Source of the DNA: JAGQSZ01 sp049647585
GTDB lineage: Bacteria > Actinomycetota > Acidimicrobiia > Acidimicrobiales > Microtrichaceae
Length of the DNA stretch: 64,000 nucleotides
NCBI GenBank assembly: GCA_049647585.1
Contig: JBARXY010000044.1
Coordinates: forward strand, 101,192 to 165,191
Reading direction: 5' to 3'
The notes beneath the pieces are model-generated. The model was not told where the DNA came from. It saw only the letters and a program-made list of their open reading frames with translations, and ran no database searches. Below, piece by piece: positions 29,638 to 38,221 of the stretch. The stretch's first letter is position 1. Every line of letters begins with the position of its first letter. A program made the position numbers and the translations under genes.

Positions 29638-30675
29638 TCAGGCGCCGAGAGACAGACGAGCGCCGATGGCCTGGCGGCGGACCCTCACCGAGAGCGAATC
29701 GACCAGGCCGAGGGCCCTGACGACCTGTGTGTCACCGAAATTTCCCAAGCCGTCGGAGGGGCCGACCAGGCTGCTGGCGCGCAATTGGAATGGGTCCATG
29801 CCCTCGCCGACGAGCGAGCACCAGATTCCCCCGAGCCGGCGCCAGAACAGTTCTTCCCCGTCGCCGAGTGGTTGGTCGACCGGGACTGCACCCCAGACGA
29901 TGCTTCCACCGGCATCGAGGAAGGCATTCAGAACCGGAGCCGCCGACAACATGCTGTCGTCGGCGGGAGCGGAGATCAACGAGACCCCGGACCGTATGAT
30001 TGACGGCCAGTCGGTCCGGCCCGCCACATGAATGCCAATGAGAAGGTCGCCGTGGTGGGCGCAGCTGTCGAGCGCATCGACGGTCGGGATGAGAGCGTCG
30101 GTGATTTCAGATGGTGACAACGGGAAGGTCGGGTGCATGGCACCGACCAGACCCGGTTCGGCCATGACCACCACGACAGATTCGCTGCCGATTACCGAGC
30201 GGTAGCGGGCCAACATCTTTGTTGCGAGTTCCGGAATGACCCGTTGTGAAAGGCTTAGGGCGTCACTGGTTGGCATTCCGGCCGCCCGCAGCGCGAGGGC
30301 GAAGCTAATCGGTCCGAGCACTCCGATCCTTGTCCCCACAAATTCCTCGGCCGTGTCAGCCTTGTGTCCCGTGATCCGTCGCAAGAAGATCTCGAACGGC
30401 TCATAGGCCTCTGCGGCCAGGTTGACGTTGATCGGTACCGAGCGGAAATCGAACTCGGCCGGGAGCTCGACGGCTCCGTGTGATATCACCCGAAGTCCGA
30501 CCACTGCAGAACAGGCCTGTGCCAGTAAGGAGTGTCGGCTGGTCGCAGAGCTGGGAACGGTCGGGAAGGTCGGCTGGGTCGACAGCGCGAGTTCAACCGC
30601 CGCATCGGGCGACGTGAACGGTAGGTCACCGACGGAGGTGGCCAACCCGAATGGCAGTTCTACGAGCCTCCCCAT
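29638..30675 (-). CDS. MetE-C-terminal-like TIM-barrel protein, partner of ligA
   Basis: 345 residues, usually annotated as vitamin-B12-independent methionine synthase family. It has the barrel pattern (MGRLVELPFGLATSVGDLPF, RIGVLGPISFALAL, VVVVMAEPGLVGAM, HHGDLLIGIHVAG, GGSIVWGAVPVD) but is half the size of MetE. The metal-site segment reads IHVAG where the zinc enzymes have His-x-Cys, so methyl transfer by the MetE mechanism is unlikely. It occupies the place of M. tuberculosis Rv3015c upstream of ligA. Function is unknown; the conserved pairing with ligA is the main clue. Confidence 0.75.
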   Translation of the reverse strand: MGRLVELPFGLATSVGDLPFTSPDAAVELALSTQPTFPTVPSSATSRHSLLAQACSAVVGLRVISHGAVELPAEFDFRSVPINVNLAAEAYEPFEIFLRRITGHKADTAEEFVGTRIGVLGPISFALALRAAGMPTSDALSLSQRVIPELATKMLARYRSVIGSESVVVVMAEPGLVGAMHPTFPLSPSEITDALIPTVDALDSCAHHGDLLIGIHVAGRTDWPSIIRSGVSLISAPADDSMLSAAPVLNAFLDAGGSIVWGAVPVDQPLGDGEELFWRRLGGIWCSLVGEGMDPFQLRASSLVGPSDGLGNFGDTQVVRALGLVDSLSVRVRRQAIGARLSLGA

Positions 30676-30695
30676 GGCCCTGTTGTTAGCGGTCG

Positions 30696-31601
30696 GTGCT
30701 CAAGACGCGCAAGTCTGTAGCTGTGAGCGCATCCCCTTTCACCTGGGCAGTACGAGTTCTTTGGCTAAGTCTTCCTCTGACGCTGGGCGATCTGTTCGCC
30801 CGGATCCTCGAGGGTCGTTCAACCGAGGCGGTGTTGATCTGGAACATTGCCCTCTGGGCGGGCTGGAGTTCGGTCCTACTCGCTTCGCTGATCCTTCAAC
30901 CAGTCACCCTGACGTACCTGCGGGTCATGGTTCCTCTGGCCGCCGCGCTCGGGTTGGTGAGCCTCATCGTGAGGGAGCCATCCCTACTCGGCTTGATCGG
31001 ACTGGCATGCGCCCTGGTGGCAGCCGGACTGACACTCGGCGGTGATGTCGGGGGCGACTTCGTCAATGGCGCGTCCTATGGCGATGAGCGCAGGTTGTCC
31101 TTACGTCCACCGTCCGCGCTGCTACTTGGACCCTTGCAGCTGGTCTGGTTGGTGGTCGTGGGCCTGCCAGTAGCGGGAGTTGCTCTACTGGCGGCGGGCA
31201 ACTGGATTTTCGGCGCGATCGTTCTGGCTTTCGGAGCGATCGGTTCCTGGTGGGGCTTCAGGACCTTGTATCGATTGGCGACCCGCTGGTTGGTTCTGGT
31301 GCCCGCCGGCCTGACGGTTGTCGACCACCTGACGATGGCTGAACCGACCTTGCTCAGACGGGATGCGATTCACCGACTTGGTCCCGCTCCTGTGGACCTT
31401 GATGCTCTGGACCTGACCGGAGGCTCGACGGGCTTGGTCGTTTCGGTCGAATTCACAGAGGCGCTCTCACTCGTGCCCGCAGCGCCGCGAAAGGAAGCGG
31501 CCGAGGCTGTGTCGGTCTCAGCGATCCTGCTCACCCCGACCCGTCCCGGGCAGTTGCTGACACAGGCCGAGTCCCGTCGGATTGCGGTTGACAGGACCTG
31601 A
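30696..31601 (+). CDS. Uncharacterised multi-pass membrane protein
   Basis: 301 residues with about six hydrophobic segments (WAVRVLWLSLPLTLGDLF, AGWSSVLLASLILQP, YLRVMVPLAAALGLVSLIV, LACALVAAGLTLGG, LQLVWLVVVGLPVAGVALL, WIFGAIVLAFGAIGSWWGF). A C-terminal soluble domain of about 100 residues has a PH-like strand pattern (RWLVLVPAGLTVVDHLT). I do not recognise the family. GTG 30696 gives the longest frame; GTG 30723 is equally plausible. Divergent from the ligA-partner gene by 20 bp. Confidence 0.65.
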   Translation: MLKTRKSVAVSASPFTWAVRVLWLSLPLTLGDLFARILEGRSTEAVLIWNIALWAGWSSVLLASLILQPVTLTYLRVMVPLAAALGLVSLIVREPSLLGLIGLACALVAAGLTLGGDVGGDFVNGASYGDERRLSLRPPSALLLGPLQLVWLVVVGLPVAGVALLAAGNWIFGAIVLAFGAIGSWWGFRTLYRLATRWLVLVPAGLTVVDHLTMAEPTLLRRDAIHRLGPAPVDLDALDLTGGSTGLVVSVEFTEALSLVPAAPRKEAAEAVSVSAILLTPTRPGQLLTQAESRRIAVDRT

Positions 31602-31703
31602 TCCCAAATCAGGACCCCAAATCAGGAGCTGAGCCGGATCCAGGGCCCTACCGGAGCTGAGACACCCGTTGCGCTGAACAGAACCTGAGCCGGATCCAAG
31701 GGC
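31602..31703. repeat. Non-coding block of imperfect direct repeats
   Basis: CCCAAATCAGGA-type repeats occur at about 31602-31626. CTGAGCCGGATCCAGGGC and CTGAGCCGGATCCAAGGGC occur 56 bp apart (about 31629 and 31685). No reading frame here looks real. Together with the hairpin that follows, this fills the 250-bp gap. Confidence 0.65.
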
Positions 31704-31744
31704 CGAGCCGTACCCGGCTCGAAGGAATGGACCCAGAAAATAGA

Positions 31745-31775
31745 ACATGCCCGACCGATGGACGGCCGGGCATGT
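31745..31775. terminator. Hairpin terminator for the LAFTG protein gene
   Basis: ACATGCCCG-A-CCG pairs with CGG-C-CGGGCATGT around an ATGGA loop, a 13-bp stem with one mismatch. It lies beyond the 3' end of the small minus-strand gene and after the plus-strand membrane gene, so it could serve both. Confidence 0.6.
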
Positions 31776-31852
31776 CTTGACGACTTCGTTCTAGATGTTC
31801 CCCGGCGACGGCCGGAGGAACAGGTACCGCTCAGTCGGTTTGCGTCAGTCGC

Positions 31853-32140
31853 TCAGTGGAGGTTGCTGCGGCGACGGACCACCAGGAGCGATCCACCGGC
31901 GAGAACTGCGACCACACCGACCAGGGCGATCGTTGTCGAGTCGCTTCCGGTAAAGGCGAGTGAATTCGCCTCAACCTCGGGCTGTACGGGCGGGGAGGAC
32001 TTCAGCTGAGTCTTCGACTGGACCTCGCCGCCGACGTAAGCCCCGTTGTTTTCCTGGGCACCGGCGACCGAAGAGAAGGCCAACACGGCGAGGAAAGCGA
32101 GGGCGATTGCTGCTACTGATGAACGAAGTGTCGTACGCAT
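31853..32140 (-). CDS. Small LAxTG-type sortase-anchored surface protein
   Basis: 95 residues. Signal peptide (MRTTLRSSVAAIALAFLAVL..VAGAQ), a mature segment of only about 30 residues, then LAFTG, a membrane helix (IALVGVVAVLAGGSLLVV) and the charged tail RRRSNLH. LAxTG is the recognition motif of class E sortases in actinobacteria. The mature part is too short to hold a folded domain, so it may be a tether, a processed peptide or a coat subunit. No sortase gene is in the window. Confidence 0.8.
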   Translation of the reverse strand: MRTTLRSSVAAIALAFLAVLAFSSVAGAQENNGAYVGGEVQSKTQLKSSPPVQPEVEANSLAFTGSDSTTIALVGVVAVLAGGSLLVVRRRSNLH

Positions 32141-32260
32141 AGAAGCAACGTAACACCCTCACTTGAGGATTAATAGTCGTAGGAATCAGATCGGGTTGGG
32201 TAAATGCACCCGCCCGGATGTGGGCTCCATGTGGTGTGGAGCAGGCAAGCTATTGGGTCT

Positions 32261-34132
32261 TCATCCCAACTTGTCGAGGGTCAGTTCCCTCGCTCGGTTG
32301 TCATCCCATTTCCTCGAACCCGCACTCCAGGCAACAGAAGGAAACCGTGCCGAGGGAATCACGTTGATCGACTTCCACGCAGTTGGCAGGTCAAAGCCCA
32401 GCTCGATCTTCTTGGTCTCGCCTCTGGGGATGAGAACTCGGATGACGATGATCTTCGTTGGCCCATCAATGGCCGTTCCCACTATCTCCGCACCTGTGGC
32501 TGTCGGGTCTCCAGCACCGCCAGGGACAGTAAGGCTCAGGTATCCGAGATAGTCACCAGCAGCTAGTCCCAGTCCTGCAACCGGGCCTTCCACATATCTA
32601 GGTAGTCCGGCCGGTGACGTGTTGGTCAAAGTCACCTTGGCTTCAAGATGTCTCGTCGAATCAGCGGTCTTCGATGAGAGTTCCGAGGAGATTTCAAGGA
32701 ACTGGTCCAGCTTGTTTCCACCTCGGTTGATGACTGAAAGCATCACATCGTTCTCGGCGAGAGTCCCGGACAATCCAAGGGAAACCCATCCGGCCTGTTG
32801 AACTGGATCCGAGGACCACATCATCAGGTGGCGTCCGCGCCCGACGGCCGTGAAGGCCTCGATCATGTCGGCCAACGGGACGTTGCCGCTGTTGAACGAC
32901 TCGAATATGGCCGCGGCGACATCACCAAGGTGGGCTCGTCGTTCGTCCTGTCCGGACGAGGTAAGAGCCTTGTACTGCTCGACCAGAAGTACCTGAAGGA
33001 CATTGTCCGCCGAAATCACCGACTGTTGACCGGAGTCGTCGGTCACCGAGACCGGCCCTGAAACCCGAAGCAGTTTCCTCAGTCCCACAACGTCGATGGC
33101 CATCGCGCCGTCGACCTTGCCGCGGCCCGACGACTTCCACATCTCGCTGGCCATACGCGCCGACTCGTCGAATCGGGGGGTCAAATTGAGATTGCGCCAT
33201 TCCTGGGTCGGTGTGAGCGGGCCCCAGAGAGCCTCCAGCGTTGGATCCAGGCGTGCGCCGGGATGGGCAAGGAACATGTCTCCGGCCGGAGTGAATTCGC
33301 CAAGCTGGAATCGCCCTTCGGAGGTGGCCATCACACCAATCTGGAGGAACATTCCCGAGCCGGCGCGCATCTCGCCGTTGTTGGCGGCAAGGACCAGGTA
33401 CTGCTCCGGCCCACCGAGGAACGCTCGGGTTCCCTTCACACCTGCGAGTGCGTCATCGAGTGTCGTCCTGGCTTCGTCGTACTGCTCGGAGAAGCGGTTC
33501 CGCGCTTTGGCCAGTGGGCTGAACAGGCCGTCGGCAGGTCCCAGGTCGATGTCGTCTATCCGTATCTGCAGTTGTGACAAGAGAGCTTCCAGATCCGCTG
33601 CAGCGGTGAGGCGATCCTGAATCCGTTCATCTCCGGTCGATGTCGAGTTGTCCTGGGATTCCACCAGTTCATGCGCATTGCTGAAGGCATCGAGTGTCGC
33701 CCTGGTGACCGTCAGCGAGGAACCTGTGAGTGCTCGGGCGGAGCGGATCTGACGACCGATGACTGGGATCGGCTTCAACAGCCCGAGGATCGGAGAGCGG
33801 AACCGGGCATGGGCGGAGCCGACGGATTTCTCGGCCGCTCGTAGGTCGCGCAGGTCGATATCGCCTTCGACCAGATGCGTCAGGTTCATCAGGTCCCCGC
33901 CGCTGACTTCGGAGAACGACTCAATTGAGTCGGCCGCCCTGTTGGCTGATCTGGTCCCCGAGACCACGAGGTACCCGGCTGTGACGGCCCACACGGCTAC
34001 CAGTACACAGACGGCGGCGAGAATGCGTCCACGGAGCCTCTTCGGCGCCGTCGGAGGTTGGTCCGGTTCTGGATCGCGTGGCGTTGACAAGTCGCCAACG
34101 ATACCGGGCCAAGTCGTGGAATCGACGCCCAC
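32261..34132 (-). CDS. DUF4012-domain membrane protein
   Basis: About 623 residues from GTG 34132; the frame is open further upstream but would cross gatC. A short Pro-rich cytoplasmic stretch, one membrane helix (RILAAVCVLVAVWAVTAGYL) and a large extracytoplasmic domain follow. The DUF4012 core is marked by YLVLAANNGEMRAGSGMF, LGEFTPAGDMFL and KVDGAMAIDVVGLRKLL. DUF4012 proteins are often found with exopolysaccharide genes, but none are here. GTG 34135 is an equivalent start. It is divergent from gatC by 24 bp. The 120-bp gap on its 3' side holds the upstream region of the LAFTG gene. Confidence 0.85.
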   Translation of the reverse strand: MGVDSTTWPGIVGDLSTPRDPEPDQPPTAPKRLRGRILAAVCVLVAVWAVTAGYLVVSGTRSANRAADSIESFSEVSGGDLMNLTHLVEGDIDLRDLRAAEKSVGSAHARFRSPILGLLKPIPVIGRQIRSARALTGSSLTVTRATLDAFSNAHELVESQDNSTSTGDERIQDRLTAAADLEALLSQLQIRIDDIDLGPADGLFSPLAKARNRFSEQYDEARTTLDDALAGVKGTRAFLGGPEQYLVLAANNGEMRAGSGMFLQIGVMATSEGRFQLGEFTPAGDMFLAHPGARLDPTLEALWGPLTPTQEWRNLNLTPRFDESARMASEMWKSSGRGKVDGAMAIDVVGLRKLLRVSGPVSVTDDSGQQSVISADNVLQVLLVEQYKALTSSGQDERRAHLGDVAAAIFESFNSGNVPLADMIEAFTAVGRGRHLMMWSSDPVQQAGWVSLGLSGTLAENDVMLSVINRGGNKLDQFLEISSELSSKTADSTRHLEAKVTLTNTSPAGLPRYVEGPVAGLGLAAGDYLGYLSLTVPGGAGDPTATGAEIVGTAIDGPTKIIVIRVLIPRGETKKIELGFDLPTAWKSINVIPSARFPSVAWSAGSRKWDDNRARELTLDKLG

Positions 34133-34141
34133 CACTGCCGG

Positions 34142-34147
34142 TAGTCT
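34142..34147 (+). promoter_or_regulatory. Candidate -10 element for gatCAB
   Basis: TAGTCT sits nine bases before the gatC ATG with no Shine-Dalgarno sequence between, inside the 24-bp divergent gap. It suggests a near-leaderless gatC transcript. Confidence 0.35.
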
Positions 34148-34156
34148 CGTGGGTCC

Positions 34157-34459
34157 ATGACAGAACGCATCACCACAAATGACGTAGCGAAGGTCGCCAA
34201 ACTCGCACGCCTCAGACTGACCTCCGAGGAACTGGCTCGCTTCACCGATCAACTGAGCGACGTCCTGGACCATGCTGCGGACCTTCAGTCGCTCGATCTC
34301 GACGGGGTCGAGCCGATGGCGCAGCCGATTCCATTGTCGAACGTGTTCCGCTCAGACGTGGTCGGCACACCCCTTGATCGCTCGGAGGTCCTGGCGGTGG
34401 CGCCCGTGGATGAGAACGGACAGTTCCGAGTACCCCCGGTATTGGGAGAGGCAGAATGA
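34157..34459 (+). CDS. gatC: Asp/Glu-tRNA amidotransferase subunit GatC
   Basis: 100 residues. Small scaffold subunit wrapping GatA and GatB. It shows the family pattern: TNDVAKVAKLARLRLTSEE, a Phe-x-x-Gln-Leu segment (FTDQLSDVLDHAADL), the VEPMAQPI motif and FRVPPVLGEAE at the end. ATG 34157 has no clear ribosome binding site. The stop overlaps gatA (ATGA), so C, A and B form one operon. Confidence 0.96.
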   Translation: MTERITTNDVAKVAKLARLRLTSEELARFTDQLSDVLDHAADLQSLDLDGVEPMAQPIPLSNVFRSDVVGTPLDRSEVLAVAPVDENGQFRVPPVLGEAE

Positions 34460-35907
34460 CCAGCGAATCCATCCGCAGCGCAAATGCAATCGCAGCTGCT
34501 GTCGCATCCGGTGAAAGTCCTGCCACAGAAGTGCTGGACGAATTTCTCGCCAGGGTCGACTCCCGCGAGACCGAGATCCACGCCTTCAACCTCGTTACTG
34601 CGGACTTGGCCAGCGAAACCGCCAGGTCGATAGACGAAGCGGTCGCGGCGGGGCGCCCCGTCGGGCGTCTTGCGGGGGTCCCTGTAGCGGTGAAGGACAA
34701 CCTGTGCACCCGTGGCATCCCCACGACGTGCTCCTCGCGGATTCTCGAGAACTGGGTTCCGCCCTATGACGCGACGGTGGTGAAGAAGCTCGCCGAAGCA
34801 GGCGCCGTGGTCGTCGGCAAGACCAACATGGATGAGTTCGCCATGGGTTCATCAACCGAGAACTCGGCGTTCGGTCCAACCCGGAATCCGCACGACGTCA
34901 CGAAGGTGCCCGGCGGGTCCTCTGGTGGTTCCGCAGCCGCGGTGGCCGCCGGGTTTGCCTCCATCTCCCTTGGCTCAGACACGGGCGGGTCGATCCGTCA
35001 GCCGGCCGCACTATGTGGAGTTGTCGGAGTGAAGCCGACCTACGGGACAGTTTCACGGCTGGGACTCGTTGCGTTCGGTTCCTCGCTCGACCAGGTCGGA
35101 CCTTTCGCCATGAATGTCGCCGACGCCGCACTGGTCTGCGAGGTCATCGGTGGTCACGACCCCGGCGACTCGACTTCACTTCCGGACGGTTTCCCGTCTG
35201 TGTCGGACCATCTCGCGGACGGGGTCCAGGGATTGCGTGTGGGACTGGTGCGAGAGATGTTCGGCGAAGGGATATCTGCCGACGTCGAGACACGCGTCCG
35301 GGCTGCGGCAGAGGCATTGAGCGCAGCTGGAGCTGTGGTCGAAGAGGTCTCAGTACCGGCAGTCACATATGGGCTGTCCGCTTACTACCTCGTGGCTCCG
35401 GCCGAGGCTTCGTCCAACCTGTCCCGATACGACGGCGTCCGCTACGGCCTCCGGGTCGACGCTCCGACGACCGGCGAGATGATGGAACTGACCCGAACCG
35501 CCGGCTTCGGCGACGAGGTGAAGAGGCGAATCATGCTGGGCACCTATGCGTTGTCGGCTGGTTACTACGACGCCTTCTACGGCACGGCGCTGAAGGTACG
35601 CACCTTGATCCGACAGGACTTCGAACGTGTATACGAGGACTTCGACGTCCTGTTGTCGCCAACCTCGCCTACGACGGCATTCCCACTGGGTGACCGCACC
35701 GGCGATCCCATGTCGATGTACCTGAGCGACGTCTGCACGATCGCGACGAACCTTGCCGGCCACCCGGCCATGTCGGTCCCCTTCGGTACGGGCGACGACG
35801 GCATGCCGGTGGGTGTTCAGGTGATGGCTCCGGCGCTGGGCGAGGTCGCAATGTTCCGGACAGCAGCCGTGATCGAGTCGGCAGCAAACGATGGGAGCAA
35901 CTCATGA
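34456..35907 (+). CDS. gatA: Asp/Glu-tRNA amidotransferase subunit A GatA (amidase)
   Basis: 483 residues. Releases ammonia from glutamine for transamidation of Glu-tRNA(Gln) or Asp-tRNA(Asn). The amidase triad is intact: K80 in VAVKDNLC, S155 in GGSSGGSAAA and nucleophile S179 in GSDTGGSIRQPA. Overlaps gatC and gatB by four bases at each end. Its presence implies that at least one of the aminoacyl-tRNAs is made by the indirect route. Confidence 0.98.
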   Translation: MTSESIRSANAIAAAVASGESPATEVLDEFLARVDSRETEIHAFNLVTADLASETARSIDEAVAAGRPVGRLAGVPVAVKDNLCTRGIPTTCSSRILENWVPPYDATVVKKLAEAGAVVVGKTNMDEFAMGSSTENSAFGPTRNPHDVTKVPGGSSGGSAAAVAAGFASISLGSDTGGSIRQPAALCGVVGVKPTYGTVSRLGLVAFGSSLDQVGPFAMNVADAALVCEVIGGHDPGDSTSLPDGFPSVSDHLADGVQGLRVGLVREMFGEGISADVETRVRAAAEALSAAGAVVEEVSVPAVTYGLSAYYLVAPAEASSNLSRYDGVRYGLRVDAPTTGEMMELTRTAGFGDEVKRRIMLGTYALSAGYYDAFYGTALKVRTLIRQDFERVYEDFDVLLSPTSPTTAFPLGDRTGDPMSMYLSDVCTIATNLAGHPAMSVPFGTGDDGMPVGVQVMAPALGEVAMFRTAAVIESAANDGSNS

Positions 35908-37346
35908 GTACCCCCGAGGTGTCCACCACGGGCGTCGACCCGAAAGTCTGGGAAGTTGTCATCGGGCTCGAGGTCCACACCGAACTGGCGACCAACACCA
36001 AGCTGTTCTCGTCCGCAGCCAACGAGTTCGGCGGATCCCCCAATACCCACATCGACCCGTTGACGCTGGGGTTGCCGGGTTCGTTGCCGGTTCTGAACGA
36101 ACACGCCGTCGAGCTGGCCATTCGCGTGGGGTTGGCCCTGAACTGCACGGTCCAGAGGTCGGTGTTCTCCCGGAAGAACTACTTCTATCCGGACCAGCCG
36201 AAGAACTACCAGATCTCCCAGTTCGACCTGCCGATAAACGGCGAAGGCTGGATGGAGTTGCCCACCGGAAAGGTCGCCGGAATCGAACGGGCCCACCTGG
36301 AGGAGGACACCGGAAAGTCCACCCACGTTGGTGGGGGAGGACGGATCCACGACGCCACCTACTCACTGGTCGACTACAACCGCGCCGGCGTTCCGCTGCT
36401 GGAAATTGTGGGGAAGCCCGACCTCCGATCTGCAGAGGACGCCCGGGCGTACGTCTCGGAACTCAGGGCGATCCTGGTGGCGGTCGGTGCTTCGGACGGC
36501 AAGATGGAGGAGGGCTCGCTGCGGGTCGATTGCAACGTCTCGGTGCGACGCCACGGTGACCCCGAGCTTGGAACCCGTTGCGAGATCAAGAACATCAATT
36601 CGCTACGCAGCCTGGGGCGGGCAATCGAATATGAATCAGCACGACAGGTCGACCTGATCACCGCAGGAGAGAGGGTCGAACAGCAGACCCGCCATTGGAA
36701 CGAGTCCGAGGGGCGCACCCTCAAGCTTCGCTCCAAGGAAGAGGCCGACGACTACCGGTACTTCCCGGAACCCGATCTGGTCGAACTGGATCCGTCCCAG
36801 GAATGGATCGACCGGGTCCGATCAGAGCTGCCAGTGCTTCCAGCCGCCCGACGTCAGCTCTTGATCGAACGGTCCGGCGCGGAGCTGCCACAGGCAGCTT
36901 TGATCGTCGAGCGCGGTCTGGACGACCTGTGCATCGCAGTTATCGATCTCGGTGCCGATGCATCCAGAACAGTGACCCACGCGGAGCACAACCTGTCCGA
37001 TCCGAGGGCGCTCGAGCTCAACCCCGCCAATCTGGCGAAGCTGATCGAACTCGATGTCGCCGGAGAGCTCAGCGCAACCCAGACCAAGACCGTTCTTGCC
37101 GAAATGATCGAGACCGGGAACGACCCTGTCTCCATTGCCGATACTCATGGGTTCAAGGCTATGGACACCTCGGAACTGGACTCGCTGCTCGACCAGATCG
37201 TCGCTGAGAATCCCAGTGAGTGGGAGAGGTTCCGTGAGGGTGACGCAAAAATCACCGGCTTCTTCGTGGGCAAGGTGATGAAGGCCACGAAGGGTCAGGC
37301 CGATGGCAAGGTCGTCACCGCAGCACTGAATTCCCGCAGAGGCTGA
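35904..37346 (+). CDS. gatB: Asp/Glu-tRNA amidotransferase subunit B GatB
   Basis: 480 residues. Kinase/transamidase and tRNA-binding subunit. Signature EVVIGLEVHTELATNTKLF, the segment FYPDQPKNYQISQFDLP, the LEEDTGKS motif and RVDCNVSVRR are all present. The C-terminal YqeY-like helical tail (GDAKITGFFVGKVMKATKGQADGK region) completes it. ATG overlaps the gatA stop. Confidence 0.98.
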   Translation: MSTPEVSTTGVDPKVWEVVIGLEVHTELATNTKLFSSAANEFGGSPNTHIDPLTLGLPGSLPVLNEHAVELAIRVGLALNCTVQRSVFSRKNYFYPDQPKNYQISQFDLPINGEGWMELPTGKVAGIERAHLEEDTGKSTHVGGGGRIHDATYSLVDYNRAGVPLLEIVGKPDLRSAEDARAYVSELRAILVAVGASDGKMEEGSLRVDCNVSVRRHGDPELGTRCEIKNINSLRSLGRAIEYESARQVDLITAGERVEQQTRHWNESEGRTLKLRSKEEADDYRYFPEPDLVELDPSQEWIDRVRSELPVLPAARRQLLIERSGAELPQAALIVERGLDDLCIAVIDLGADASRTVTHAEHNLSDPRALELNPANLAKLIELDVAGELSATQTKTVLAEMIETGNDPVSIADTHGFKAMDTSELDSLLDQIVAENPSEWERFREGDAKITGFFVGKVMKATKGQADGKVVTAALNSRRG

Positions 37347-38036
37347 GTGTCGAGGATGCGGCAACCGGGGGTCCAGCGCAACCGGTCCGTCCAACGCAGG
37401 TTGTCCGTCCCGCGCGACCGGGCGGTTCCGCTCGGCCGGATGGTTCCGCGCGGTCGGATGGCCTTCGCCATCTTGCTGGCGGTGACGCTCGGGATCTTCG
37501 GCGCGTCCTGCAGCGACACGTCGCCGACCAGAGAGATCGCTCGCGACGCGTCGGAGTCGACCATCCCAGGGGTACCCCCGACCGCACCGCCGACGACCAA
37601 GTACGACGGGCGCGGTCTGAGTCCCGACGCCATGGCACTGATCGGTGAGCTCAACGACCTGCTTTCCGAGAGAGATATCTGCGAAGTCTTGACCGGCAAT
37701 GCGCTCAAGCCGTTCTTGTCCGGGGATTTCGACGCGACCAGCCTGGTGACCAGCCCCTCGGGAGTCTCGCAATTGTTGGTCGCTGTCGACTCCCTGTTCA
37801 CCCATCTGGTCGATATCGCGCCTGACGAGATAAAGCCCGCGATGGACACGATTCGCTCAGCCTGGAAAAGGGTTGCTGCCATCGATCCTGGCGCGACCGA
37901 CCGTGAAGCCAGGACCGACGCGATCCTCGCCGAGCCGGAATCCAGGGCCGCGACCCAGATCCTGGGTGCATGGCTCCCGAAGAACTGCGGACCCGCCGCC
38001 AGCATCCTTTCCGGAATCCCTGGGCTGGGTTCCTGA
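37347..38036 (+). CDS. Uncharacterised putative lipoprotein directly after gatB
   Basis: 229 residues. GTG 37347 follows the gatB stop with no gap. The N-terminus is an Arg-rich run of repeated hexapeptides (VQRNRS, VPRDRA, VPRGRM) before a hydrophobic helix ending FGASC, a possible lipobox. The true start may be an internal Met or GTG nearer that helix. The mature part is Thr/Pro-rich then helical, with two cysteines (DICEVL, KNCGP). No family recognised; co-transcription with gatCAB is probable. Confidence 0.6.
   Translation: MSRMRQPGVQRNRSVQRRLSVPRDRAVPLGRMVPRGRMAFAILLAVTLGIFGASCSDTSPTREIARDASESTIPGVPPTAPPTTKYDGRGLSPDAMALIGELNDLLSERDICEVLTGNALKPFLSGDFDATSLVTSPSGVSQLLVAVDSLFTHLVDIAPDEIKPAMDTIRSAWKRVAAIDPGATDREARTDAILAEPESRAATQILGAWLPKNCGPAASILSGIPGLGS
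37371..37460. repeat. 18-nt tandem repeat encoding a basic N-terminus
   Basis: Five diverged 18-nt units (37371, 37389, 37407, 37425, 37443) encode V-x-R/L-x-R-x hexapeptides before the signal-like helix of the lipoprotein. Confidence 0.7.
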
Positions 38037-38084
38037 CCACAGCAGTTCCCGTCCGCCAACTGGCGGTCGCTCGGATACCCACAG

Positions 38085-38201
38085 CTACTTGAGCGACAGC
38101 CAGTTTGGGAGTGAGGCCGGTTCGGGAGCGACAGTCGGTTCGGGAGCGACAGCCAGTTCGGGAGCGATAGCCAGTTCGGAAGTGACAGCCGGTTCGGGGT
38201 G
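38085..38201. repeat. 18-nt intergenic tandem repeat before an acyl-CoA ligase gene
   Basis: About six units of RGTTCGGGAGCGACAGYC, most similar at 38118-38189, fill the 184-bp gap between the lipoprotein stop and the acyl-CoA ligase start. One edge unit is 17 nt. The gap holds nothing else but a possible TAACTT -10 box at 38209. Confidence 0.85.
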
Positions 38202-38208
38202 CTTCAGG

Positions 38209-38214
38209 TAACTT
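38209..38214 (+). promoter_or_regulatory. Candidate -10 element for a leaderless acyl-CoA ligase transcript
   Basis: TAACTT sits seven bases upstream of GTG 38222, directly after the repeat block. There is no Shine-Dalgarno sequence. Pattern-based only. Confidence 0.4.
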
Positions 38215-38221
38215 CCTGTGC

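Noticed and set aside
31518..31748. 76-codon minus-strand open frame in the repeat block
   Set aside because: Low-complexity Gly/Ser/Leu product from repeats, overlapping the end of the membrane protein gene.
36822..37805. Long minus-strand open frame antisense to gatB
   Set aside because: It lies opposite the well supported gatB and the lipoprotein gene, has no recognisable domain, and follows from GC-rich codon bias.
37873..38211. 112-codon open frame through the 18-nt repeat
   Set aside because: Overlaps the lipoprotein gene out of frame and is held open by the repeat periodicity.
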